In this document: positions 25,631-57,600 of the stretch, in pieces
Numbering within the stretch: the stretch's first letter is position 1
Layout: each line of letters begins with the position of its first letter
Assembly: GCF_910592395.1 (NCBI RefSeq)
Contig: NC_088309.1
Span: 9,302,501 to 9,366,500 of the forward strand
Direction of reading: 5' to 3'
DNA length: 64,000 nt
From: Lineus longissimus
Taxonomy: Eukaryota > Nemertea > Pilidiophora > Heteronemertea > Lineidae
Position numbers and translations under genes: made by a program
Notes under the pieces: generated by a model
The model's input: the letters and a program-made list of their open reading frames with translations, nothing else
Databases searched by the model: none
What the model was told of the DNA's origin: nothing

Positions 25631-26851
25631 CTATCCATGCATATCCATTACATCTTCTAGAGCAAGCTCAGGTTTGTCATATCCCATCTCTTCTGGGGTG
25701 CTGATACCTAATTCATCCAGGGTGGGTCTGATTTCTTGAAGGATATATGGCCAGATTTTTTTTAGGCGGGGGCCACACTTGTCCTGAAAACAACAATAAA
25801 GACAAAGGATCAGGTAATTGAATGTATCTGCCAGTAAAAAGTGAACCCATCAAACTCACCTATTCTTGTCGCCCCCCTTTATCTGGCATAGACAATAACA
25901 GTGCGTATTCCAAGTGTGTTATATGAATATATTTTACATCAAGCCCTAAATTTTCAAAATCATTTACCGAGGCTTTTGATTTTGTGTTGGTCCAATCAAA
26001 ATAACTTGAATTGACAACACCCCACCAAGCAGCGGTAGTCACTGAAAGCCAAAATACACTCAAATAATAAAATATAAGCCTAACAAACAAAAGGCCACAA
26101 AATATCTTTGACTTACTTGTACAGCTTCTAGATATCGGACAGCTAGAGCATAATCATTTACTCGCCGGCACGCCCGCAAACAGGCAATGATAATCCTTGG
26201 TTCTGGTACCAGATCATATCCCTGGAATGACACACAAGAACAAGAGATATCAAAAGTCTTTCTAAATTGTGAACAAGGAAATGTGTCCAAGATTGGTTGG
26301 TAGAGATACAGAACCTCTCAATAGTTCACTAGATCTAATTGATTTTGGATTTCAGGTTCTAGCCAAAGTGGTACCTATCGCCAAACCTTAACATAATTAT
26401 ATGTCTTGACTGTGCAGAAACCTCATCTGAAGTAGAAATCTCTATCAAGATGCTTAATGCGAGAGTGAGAGTACTCGAGTCGAGTGATGACCAACGACCA
26501 ATGACACTGAGTGACTAACAAGCGTGACCATGACGACGTTATTAGTTTGCGCACACTTTCGGCTTCCAGGGGTTTACAGTGTTGAAACCAAGCATCCTCA
26601 TCACTTGAAGATGTGTCAATCCACTCAATCTCAATGTGCATTTTGGTCGTGTATCATCATGTGCATTACCGTAGTGTATTTGTACACGAATCAGTGCACT
26701 GAACAAGGAAATACGTGCTGGCAAACTCGGTGATCAACGTAATATAACAGCGGGAAAATTGACATGACATACCTAAACACTGTCTCTGTACATTGTTCCT
26801 AGCAACCGCAGTTAGACTAGAGGATAAGCGTTGGGCAACGGCACGAAACAT
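25631..26851 (-). CDS. COX5A: Cytochrome c oxidase subunit 5A, with one conserved exon not found
   Basis: Nuclear-encoded structural subunit of mitochondrial complex IV. Exons found: 26773-26851 ([20 protein letters not shown], an Arg/Ser-rich amphipathic presequence; start ATG 26851), 26117-26221 ([20 protein letters not shown] then [15 protein letters not shown], nearly the family consensus) and 25631-25783 (DKCGPR...[23 protein letters not shown], then a 12-residue tail to the stop). In other animals an exon for the DEEFDARW...YFN[KR]PDID-WE-RKG region sits between the first two. I read all three minus frames across 26222-26772 and could not find it. Joining the first exon (phase 1) directly to the next (phase 0) makes TTA GGG ATA TGA, an immediate stop. 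So the gene is missing an exon here through assembly loss, haplotype deletion, or decay. Family identity is firm; completeness is doubtful. Confidence 0.88.
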
Positions 26852-46917
<20,066 letters not shown>

Positions 46918-47799
46918 TTCAGTTTAAAAAGTACTACATGTAGTCTAATTGATTGGGTCGAAGACAGGCTCTATTTATTTTTAAAAAGAGCCTGTCGGCG
47001 ACCTGTTCATTGTTTGTGTAATGTCAGAAGGACCACAAAGGACGGCATGCATTCTGTAATAGGGTCATAATAAGTCAGCTTTTCAGTTTCTATCATGTAT
47101 GAACAAGGTGTTGGGTGGTACCTTCTATAATTTAGAATCGGGAGAGTTCGAGACCAATTAATAACAGTTTCCAATATATAATTACAGTATCTGTCTACTA
47201 CAGAACATATATAACTTTAGTGCCCTAATAATACTGCAATAACAAAGTATAGTCCCCTTAAGTCTCAGACATCGTTTCTATTGAATAGAATTGACGTTGG
47301 CATCAGGAATTGCTGGGAAAAAAACTACATATCTGTGGTGGTAGCCTCAAAAACCTATTCATGTGTTCAGTAGTGACATCTTTGATTTTGAATGGGAACC
47401 AATGACTCACTTACAACTGTGTTTACACAGTAGATGGGATTGAGTCCCTCAGTGAAATGCAAGACGACAATAGCGTCACACCAAAAATATGTTCTGTTGC
47501 TTTTTCTGTACAAGACAGTGAAGCAACATCTTGAGTCAATGTTTGCAAGTGCTCAGTGTGAAAAACTTTGAACATTGACATCTGACAGAAAAAATGTTCA
47601 ACAAAAGTGTTTGTTGCATCCTAATCATCATGTTAGTGATGTCATAAGTCCATTTTCCACTATTTGAAACAGAGGATCACTTCGTATTCTATCTAAAAAG
47701 ATTTATTCTAGACTAAGTTTTTTTAGGCAATGCTGGATGTCTGAGTATTTTCAGTGTGAGTTTCTATAACTGGTGAAGGTTTTATATTGAAATATTAAA
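46918..47799. other. Downstream of GALT, no feature seen
   Basis: Presumed 3' UTR and flank of GALT. No ORF of interest, repeat or convincing poly(A) signal identified. Confidence 0.5.
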
Positions 47800-50760
47800 T
47801 GGTAATAGTAAATAAGTATGTTTTTCTTATTGGAGTGTTCCGATAAGAATGTCCCTTTAACCTCGAGGACAATTCACCCAATAGGTAATCACCATATGAA
47901 CACAGACAGAATACCCCGTGACTATTCAACGAAGGCTGGACATTTCCTGCAACTGGAAAAATTGCTCCAGCATGCAGAATGCAAATCAGTCCCTTGACTT
48001 GTTTAGCTTGGATATGTCTAACGAGAATGTAGTCTCTAAGGACAATCGCCCAGTAAGACAAATTCCCCCGATTGGACAATCTACCCCTGGACCAGCTTAT
48101 TCTTGATGTGACCAAGTCAGGTGTAGTCTCTTGGACATTTCGTCCAGTTTAACAAATCGCCCTGGTAGGCTGGGCGTGTCAAAGCATTGTATTCTCTTGG
48201 TCATTTCATAATGAGGGACAGAACGCCATAAGCAAACGATGAACAATCTACCCCCACATTCTTATAGGTTGGATGTGTCAAAGGACAATCATCCAATAAG
48301 AACAATCATCCAGTAAGACAAAAATCATTCCAGCAGCACAAAACTATCCCAAGACTTGTCTGCTGGATGTGTCAAAGCAGTGTAATCTCTTGGATGTTCC
48401 ATTGTGTTGGACAAATCACCCAGCAATGGACAATCTATCCCTTGGCCTATATTAGCTGGATGTATTTTATCCCAGAGGACAACTTACCCCAGTCCCAGCC
48501 AAGCTTCCCTCGGACTCAATTTAAGGTTGTATCTGTCGAGGCTGAGTGTGTTCTCAAGGGCATTTTGCCCAGTGGGACACATCCCCCCAGATATGGACAA
48601 TCCCTCCCTTTTCCTGTAGGCTGGATGTGCCAGTGCAGAGTGGAGTCTTGTGCTATGCATCCTATTCGACATATCACCCAGCCCAACAGTGGACATTCTG
48701 TCCCTGGTACTATGGGCCAGATGTGCCAAAGCTGAGTGGAGTCCCTTGGGCATTTTGTACAATCTATCCCAAGACGTCCTTTGACAGGGTGTGTCAAATT
48801 AAATGAGCTTGGCATGTCAGATATAGTGTGGTCTCTCTGACATGTCCACTGGATAGATAAATCATTCGAGAAATGACCAATCTTTCCTCACCTTCCATAG
48901 GCTGGATGTGTCCAAGTGTCATATCAAGGACGTATCAGCCCAGCAATGAATATTCTATCACTAGTGTCTCCAGTAGGACAATTCACCCCAGTAAATGAAC
49001 TATCTATGTCACTAGTCATAGGCTGGATGGGACAAAGCCCATCACAGCAACAGCAAGCCTGTCCCAAGCAGATCATCTTGAGGACAAATCACCCCAGCAA
49101 TGGACAATCTGTCCCTAGTCTTATATAGGCTAGATGTGCCAAAGCTGAGTGGAGTCTTGGACTTTTTCATCCAGTTGAACAAATCTCATCATCCCAGCAA
49201 CAGGCAATATATCCCTTATTTTTCAGTTGGATGAGACAAAGCCCTGTGTAGTCTCCTGGAAATTTCATCAGGTAGAAATCGCAGCAACAGCCATTCTGTC
49301 TCTAGACTTATACAGGCTGATGTGCCAAAGCAGAATGTAGTCTCAAAAATAAATAATCCCAGCAATGGACAATCTGTCCCTAGTCCTTTAGGCTGGATGA
49401 GCCAAAGCAGGGTCAGCCTCTTGGGCATTTTGGACACAACTACTGATGGAATCTGAGGACAAATTGTCCCCAGAATAATTGTCACCAAGCAACAGAGAGT
49501 CTGTCCCTTGGCTTATACAGGCTGGATGTTCCAGAGCAGAATGTAACGTCGAAGACAAATTACTCCAACACTGCTGTTCCCAGTCCTATAGGATTGATGT
49601 GTCCAAGCAGAGTGGAGTCCCTTCGACACTTTGGACAATCCGTCCCTAGACGACCATTGACTGGGTGTGTCAAATTAAGTGTGCAATGAGCTTGGCAAAT
49701 CAGACTTAGTGTGGACTCTGACATGTCCATTGGATAAATCACCCCAGTAAGAACCAATCTTTCCTCACCTTCCATAGGCTGGATGTGTCCGATTGTCATA
49801 TCTAGGACCAGCCCAGCAATGAATATTCTATCACTAGTGCCTCCAGTAGGACAGTTCGCCCCAGTTAATGAACTATCTATGTCACTAGTCATAGGCTGGA
49901 TGGGACAAAGCCCATCACAGCAACAGCCAGCCTGTCCCAAGTGGGTCATCTTTGAGGAGAAATCACCCCAGCAGTGGACAATCTGTCTCTAGACTTATAT
50001 AGGCTGATGTGCCAAAGCAGAATGTAGTCTCAAAAATAAATCATCCCAGCAATGGACAATCAGTCCCTAGTCCTTTAGGCTGGATGTGCCAAAGCAGTGT
50101 CGGCCTCTTGGGCACTGTCCATAGGCTTATACAGGCTGTTATGCCAAAGTAGAATGTAAGCTCAAGGACAATTAATTACTCAAGCACTGGAAAATCGGTT
50201 CCTGGTCCTAAAAGATTGATGTGCCAAAGTAGAGTAGTGTCCCTTAGACATATTGGACAATCTGTGCCAGGACGTCCTTTAGCTTGGTGTGTCAAATTAA
50301 GTGTGCAATGAGTTTGTTGAGTCAGATTTAGTGTGGTCTCTCTGACATGTCCATTGGATAAATCACCCCAGTAAGGACCAATCTTTCCTCACCTTCCATA
50401 GGCTGGATGTGTCCGAGTGTCATATCTAAGACATGGCGCCTAGCTGGACAAAGCAATCTAGCATTGGACAACTATCCCTTACTTGTACAGGCTGGATGTC
50501 CCAAAGCTGAGGGCAGTCTAGAAGACAAATCACGCAAGCAGTGGACAATCTGTCCTCGTCCTTTAGGCCTGATGTGCCAAAGCAGAGTGGCACCTCTAGA
50601 TCTTGGACACAACCACTGGGGAAATCTGGGGACAAATTGTCCTGATAAGTATTTTCCAACAAAAACAAAACCAAGACTGGAGATTGTTGTTCTAAGGGAC
50701 AATTTCGTCTTTGGATGAATGTCCCCAGGGATGGTATCTTCAAGAATTTATATCATAATT
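47800..50760. repeat. Degenerate tandem-repeat block (~2.9 kb)
   Basis: Recurring phrases AGGCTGGATGTGCCAAAGC, AATCACCCCAGCAATGG and GGACAATCTGTCCCTAG at irregular spacing of roughly 90-150 bp, with higher-order copies: the segment near 48895-49060 is repeated near 49775-49930 and in part near 50395. Each unit tends to contain the dyad GGACAnnnTGTCC, for example at 49102 and 49366, and imperfectly near 49976, 50052, 50260 and 50540. No coding potential survives across copies. Confidence 0.85.
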
Positions 50761-53700
50761 GTCTTTTGATGAGTTTTCTAGGGGTAAATGTGTTACACAT
50801 TACTGGATATGAGGGGGAAGATACAGAAAAACAGCACAAAATGCTTTTTAAAATCTGTTTTTTATTCAATTATTATTTATAAGACATACATGTAATGTAT
50901 GGGAATAGATAACAGTGGCGAGGAAGACCGTCCCTCATAGAATGAAACAACTAGTACAATCACAACCCTCTAACCTAAAGAAGGGCACACACAGGTGGCC
51001 TATAAGCGATTCACATTACTGATTTGCATTGCTGCTTTGGTGAGTTTCCAACTGATCACTATCCTACAGTTTTTAGCGTTCTTTTCAAATGTTTAAGTTT
51101 AGTGGAATAGACTTCAAAATCACCATCACATCTTACTTGGTGGTCTCACATTTCTATAGACCCAGAACACCTTCGATTTCACTGATAAGCAAACCTAACC
51201 TTGACTGAGGGACATCCATAGATTATGTGAGGGAGCCTTGTGTGAGACCTGCTATGCATCCCATTAACACATATGTATCTTCCCCAGTTTAATTTTACAA
51301 CTGGGCTGAGAACAAATTTTCCCTTCAATCAGTGTTAAAAGACAATCAGACCCAAGATGGCAAGGGACGTAGTTGTAAGGATAATACACACACATGTACA
51401 TAGACTTTTCAATCACAGCAATACATTCAGTCAAACTACCTTAGGCTAGGGTAAAGCAGGCATCTCACCAAAACAGTTCAGTTTCTACTGTGGTGACACC
51501 AAGCTACAATGGCCTGAAGTTGCTGCCAATTCTAGCATGAATAGGAAAGGCAAGGCTTCTGCCAATTCTAGATTGAATCGGGCAAGGCTGCTGTCAATTC
51601 TAGTGCAAGGTTGTCTTCACAACCAGTAAGAAACAAACAACAAGATATTTCAACTAAAATGATTGTGCTTGTTCTGAGAACAACAGTTCGCCTGAAATTC
51701 ACGTGTACTCAAAAACATCTTAACTATAAATACTAACATGCGATAACCAATCATATATCTGACTTAAAGAACTGATGGTAAACTGGAGGTATTGGCTGTC
51801 TCACCAAACACCGTAAGGGTGGGGCTAAAATGTAGGTCAAAACCAGGATGGCAGCCAAGGTTTTGGGCAAAATGACGGCTCCACTCTTGCAGTATCTGGT
51901 GAGACAACCAATACCTCAAGTTTGCCATCATTCTAAAACACCTGAAACCAAACAATGAAATGAATGGTAATTGAGACTGTTCTTTGACTATTTGGTCTTT
52001 TACACTAAAGCGGGTAACGGTTGCCTAATTATAACTGCTACCACGACACTGTAAACAGTGCTATGCTGCAACCAAGGTGTTTTAGAATTTACTGCAGAGA
52101 ATAATATGAATGATGATAGTATGCGCACTATGGTCGTTTTATGTCACAGTGTAAGATAACAAAGTTCTCCAGTTATAAGGTCAGTTAAAAACTGTCAACG
52201 TTTAATTCAAACTCAAAAGTATATCCAATGAGAATGACAAACATGGTTGTCAGAAAGCGCAATTACATGTACTTGCTTCTTGAAAGCTAGCCACAGAATA
52301 AAGCTGAAAACACTAAATGGTACAATTGGAACGAGCTCATAATGCTCTCTAAAATGTCCACTAGGAATTTAAGTACGTCTTTCAAGCTTTATCACAAGTG
52401 CATACGCGACCAAAACAGGTGGGCATTCTGCTGAGTAAAATCAGGTTCCAGACCTTTTACTTTGATGTGGTTGTCATCACGGACTGGTTGGGCAACGTTC
52501 AGTCAGCAAGCCAAATAGTGGGAATTAAGAATCAAAATATTGCACAATACTTCAGTGGTCCATCTGAAATGGCCAATTTGGAACTGAAAGAGAGTACCCT
52601 AATGTTCGGCAGGAGTGTACATGTACGTTAAGGGAGGTCGCAATAATATTTCATGACAATGGAAGAACGTATTGTGACTTGCACAATTTTCAATACGATT
52701 TTATCTACATCTTCTGAGCAATAAACCAATATTTGTAATTGGTCCCTCTCTCTTCAGATTCACAAACTGCCCATCTCACAGAAGCTACATTACAATAAAG
52801 GCAAATTGGAAACTTTCGGTGACGTACAATGTTTAACAAACACTGCGACATTGTAACTGAGGAATCATTCAACAGTCACCCGCTAACAGTGTATTGTATG
52901 CCATACTGGTGAGTCCTAGCACCTGGTATGTCTGTGATCCCACCTGTCACAGGAGATCTAATGTGAATACCACAAAAATCAACCAAAAATGCAACTGACT
53001 CATTACAGCAGGAGAACATGCAATTCCTCCTTGGTCTATTTAGTCCCTTTAGAAAGTCAAAAGACAAAAGACAAAAAATGTACATGCTGGTCAAATTTAG
53101 GTGTGTTCTGCTGCTTTAACCACGCAGCTAGAAATGATTTCTTTTCCCACTTTTGCCAAATTTGGGGTATTTCATTGGCGACAACAACAACTGATTTAGT
53201 AAATTTTGAACCCAGAAGTTCCAGATTTCTGTAAAAGCAAATGGTCTTTTTTTCATTGGCATGTTATGAAGAGTAAATAATCTTGAAACCCAGAAACCCT
53301 ACACAAATAACTACAAATACGTAAATGATTTAAAACCACTTAAAATGTTCCATCTATTTACAAAAATCAGACAAGTTTGTTTTATCTGATTATGATTTGC
53401 ACAAAATTTTGTGATAATCTTCACTGACTATGCCTCAAGCCCAGGTGATTCAACTTGTGACCCCAACCGTAATTTGCCTGCTAATAAAAGACCATCAATC
53501 CACTTTTCGCCTATATATTTATTTGGAGACTTACCTCTGTGAGACTTAGAGCACATTCCCCAAAAGATCGCTAATTTTCTTCATCTGATGAAGAAATATT
53601 AACATTTGACCCCTATTAAAAGCAAAAATCAGATCCATTGCGAAACTGTTTTTAAATATTTTTGGAAGTGGTTAAGGGTCTATTGTGATATGATGAAAAA

Positions 53701-54635
53701 GTCTTCCTACATGAACTCCCTGTGTGGGGCACCATTCATTGTCAAACACACAACAACCCCCTTTATGCCATTCTGAAGTACATTATAACCTACTCATATA
53801 CATGGAAGGTACTAGTCTTATTCATTATTACAAACCACCAAATAGAAAAGGAATTACACATGTTTGTCCGAAGAAATTTAGAACCCCTGGAAAAGTCACA
53901 TCAACTGATTTACAATACAATACACATATCTCTTTGCTGCAACGTTTACATGTACTTTATAATACAGATTCATTGCCTTATCATTCAATTTAACTACATT
54001 CTTCAATAATTAGACAACATAAACATAAAACAATGTAAAATATTCGTAACTTCAGATAGGCATAGGAGGGGGTGGGTAATTTTGGAACATTTTGTCAAAA
54101 TAAATATCTATAAAATGTTCCGCAGTGTTTTGTCTATACAAGACAGGGACAACAACCAGTATCCTCATTAACATATCATAATCAGACTGTGACGTCATCA
54201 ACACTACTGGACAGTGCAATAAATAATAACAGACATCCTCCTGTAAGCCATCTAAGAAATTTCAACAGCTTGAAAACGTACTCCCCACCCCCCATCATCC
54301 AAAAGATTATTTCCATGGATGAATGTTTTGTTTTCAAACCAGAAAAATGTTTTTCTGATTTTGGAGCAACACCCTTTATACTGGATGTGTATTGGATTTT
54401 TCAGCTCTGATTTTGTAGCATGAAAAGACACAGCTTATAGTGCTGACAATAATCCACAGTTTGCACACCCAATGTGAATAAGACCACACTCTAAAATTTT
54501 AGTCATTGCATGGACTTGACTCATAAAGTGCTGTACAATGGCATTATTTTGCTGTTTTTATTAACCTTTACTAAAAGCCAAGTCTGGCTTTTCTTGTGAA
54601 TTTTTTCTAGTAGCGGCAAATTAATGTCATTGTCA
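50761..54635. other. Downstream of UBE2R; 3' UTR or intergenic
   Basis: No recognised gene. Contains the inverted-repeat element at 51774-51929. An AATAAA on the minus strand (54557-54562), about 74 bp after the UBE2R stop, may end that transcript; others occur further away, for example near 50865. Confidence 0.5.
51774..51929. mobile_element. Foldback / MITE-like inverted repeat (156 bp)
   Basis: Arms 51774-51806 and 51897-51929 are 33-bp inverted repeats with about four mismatches (GAGGTATTGG-TGTCTCACCA shared), separated by 90 bp that itself contains CAAAACC...GGTTTTG. Extended pairing continues a few bases outward. Non-coding; MITE or other hairpin element. Confidence 0.75.
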
Positions 54636-57600
54636 TCATGATTCGCCGTTCCCAGAATCCTCCTCATCGTCCTCAAACTCAAAGGCATTATCCTCGTCAT
54701 CATCGTCATAGTAATCCTGATCGTCAGCATAATCGTCAACGTAAAAGTCACCACCAACATCCGATGATGATGTTTCAGTTTGTTTTGGTTTCGAGCTTAC
54801 ACAATATTCCGACAACGTTGTAGGCACTTTCACTTTATCTTTTTTTGCCACCAATATTGAATCGGCCACACATTTTCTGGAAAAAAAATTGTAAAAAAAA
54901 CATTAGTTCCAGTAAAGAATTTAGCCTATGGTACATGTACTACACTAACTTTTAAATTCATATCTATATTTGAGCTCTACTCAAGAAGTTGACACCATTG
55001 CTCAAAGCTTAACTTGGCTATAAGTTCCAACCACCAGCGACCACCTACTTATACTTACTGTGCCACAGTGATTGCGCGCTTCATGCTAACACCTAGCTTA
55101 AAATGTCGGATATGCAAATAACTGTGTCCAATGAACAACGAAGCTCCCACTCATCATTAAACTGAACTTTGAAAGTGTTTAAAGACATTGGATCACATTT
55201 AACCAAGCACCCAAACTATCTTCCTCTGAATACCTACTTGATAACCTGTTCATATTCGTCATCTTTTCCTTTGGAATCTCTCCACTTCCTGAACATGACT
55301 GACGCATCAACATTGGCTGGGGAAAATGTGTTTGGCTCATTCAGTAGTGAGATCACACTCAGGAGGATTGTTCTGAAACAAACGGCAACATGAGTATAGA
55401 GGCCCTACACGGTAATATGCAATCCATCGGGAAAAAATCAGCTTGAGGGAAAACCATAAGGGACTGGTTTTAGTTTAAGTTAAATTACTCCAGCAAATTC
55501 CTGTTGAACTTGAGTTGTCCTCATTGAAGCTTTTTTGTTATCGTGGATGGACTTTCAAGTTCACTCGCAAAGCAAGCCATGATAAACTATATATTTCACG
55601 ACAGCATAGTATAGTGATTATCGTTCAGTTAAAGCCGATTCCATTCATACCTGACAGTAAGTGTTGGGTTCCATCTCTCAGATGGCGGCTCACCACTCTG
55701 TGGATCATCTACCGGTGGGTGTAAAATGGAAATGCACACCTCGCCACTCTGAAATGTCAGAATATTGCAGTGATGAACATAAGATGATTTTCATTAACTT
55801 CTCAGATGTACCATATAGAAGATTACGATAAATATTCACAACAGACAGATCAGTTGAGTGCAAGGTGTTTCTTTAGACCAGCACCCTCAAAAATCCTGCT
55901 TGTTCTGGAGATCATCACTTTTCTTCAGACTGAAATTCTATAATCAGAATTTTATTAAAATCTGCAACACATGCATCTTGGGGCTTGTTCCCTGTAAAAC
56001 ACAGAAGGGGTTAGAACTAGAAGCTTTGGGGATAGAACTTTTCACCAAAGTCATCAAATACTGACCGCCACCTCTCCTCATGGTAGCCGATTCCACATAG
56101 CTAGGACATTTAACCTCAACAAACTTCAACAATGTGGACAAGACAGATTCAGGATTATATTAGAATGACTCAGAGATTGTCAATACAACCATTGCCCTGA
56201 GGAAAAATCAAATTGATTTAAAAAAATTAAGATTCCCCAAGAACGCTTCATCTGTCATCTGCATAGCGGAACGACCTCCCTTCCAAATGTTACTCACTAA
56301 CTCAGTGACTCAATTTATCAATTTATTGCATCAACTCTGTCCTATATACTAATCAGTCATGCAGTCCAAATCGGGAAGGAGGAGCAATCTGTTTCAGTAT
56401 TTATTAGTCTTGACTGCAGCCTCTGATATTATTGTCATACAGTTGCCTGGCAACAGCCATCTGGTATGCTGTATGACAGATTGATGTTTTCTTCATCACT
56501 CCGTTGATGGGAGCTGCTGCTCTGGATCCAGGACCTGCATAGATCTGCTATACTCAATGCAGAATTTTATATTTCATAAGCCAAGTGCTGGATCCTGGAT
56601 GATTTGCATTTGAAATTGAATTTAAGAGACTTGTACAACGGTCTCCTTCAATGAAGTATTTTAAAATCAAAGTAAAACTATTTTGCGATTTAAAGGATTA
56701 GGAGAGTATAATGCCTGGGAGTTGTTTTTTAGGGGTCAGCCAAGCTCAGAACAGTATAACAAAGATGCATTGCTTTTCCTTGCCTAGTACAAGTTATAAA
56801 GATGTTGATATTGCAATGCAAAGCAATTTCTACTGCATGAGCATAGCGATTTGCTACAGACTGAGTCCAGTCAAAGTCAATAGAGCCATGAATTATAACA
56901 AAGCATCTTGACACACAAGGCTCTGAGATGCCGGGATGATGACGATATTGAGGTAGTCATCTTGAATATTTTAGTAGGCGAAGGAAATTGACTGAATGTC
57001 CAGTTTGGACAAGCATTGAAACCAACTGCTTGAAATTGTTTCAGACATCAATAAGAAAGAGCAAATGGAGCTCCAAATTAGGCATGAGCGGTGAGCTGAA
57101 CTCTGTGTCAGTGACGAATACCAACTTTATTCATGCTCCATGTGATGTAAAGATCAATAAACTAACTTGCAAGCACAGTTACCTTAGCATTACCTGCTGA
57201 ACTACATGATTATCAACACAATATTTCGATTATTGCAGGTGATTGTTTTTGGAGTCTAAACTTGATCATAGTTTTTGACAGGTCATTCCTATATCCTGTG
57301 TAACTTGTATTGTAAATCATATCAAGACCACAAAATTAGGTCCAAATAAAGATAAATATAATGAAAATTAATGAACCCACTTCATGATTATGCAATCCCG
57401 AATATAACCACTGGGTGGGAATCCCATTTTTAGCTATATCGGCTATTTTGGGTCATCTTATTACATTGGTGATTGACACTAATGACAGTGTGAAAGTAAA
57501 TGAGGCCTACATCGAGAATGGGAAACCTTGAGTTGAACCTGAAAAAGCATTCATGGGTCTGGTGAGCAGAAATACATGTAGTGATTTTGTATTGAAAGCT

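Noticed and set aside
26423-26641. Candidate COX5A exon 2 (ORF with [19 protein letters not shown])
   Set aside because: Faint similarity to the conserved block, but no acceptor in the needed phase, no polypyrimidine tract, and the residues expected to be most conserved are absent.
51897-51929. let-7-like TGAGGTA at the start of one hairpin arm (minus strand)
   Set aside because: Only the seed matches; the loop is about 90 bp and the other arm is a near-perfect repeat, unlike let-7 precursors.
52398-52631. Plus-strand 77-codon ORF downstream of UBE2R
   Set aside because: No Kozak, splice, domain or signal-peptide support; consistent with chance.
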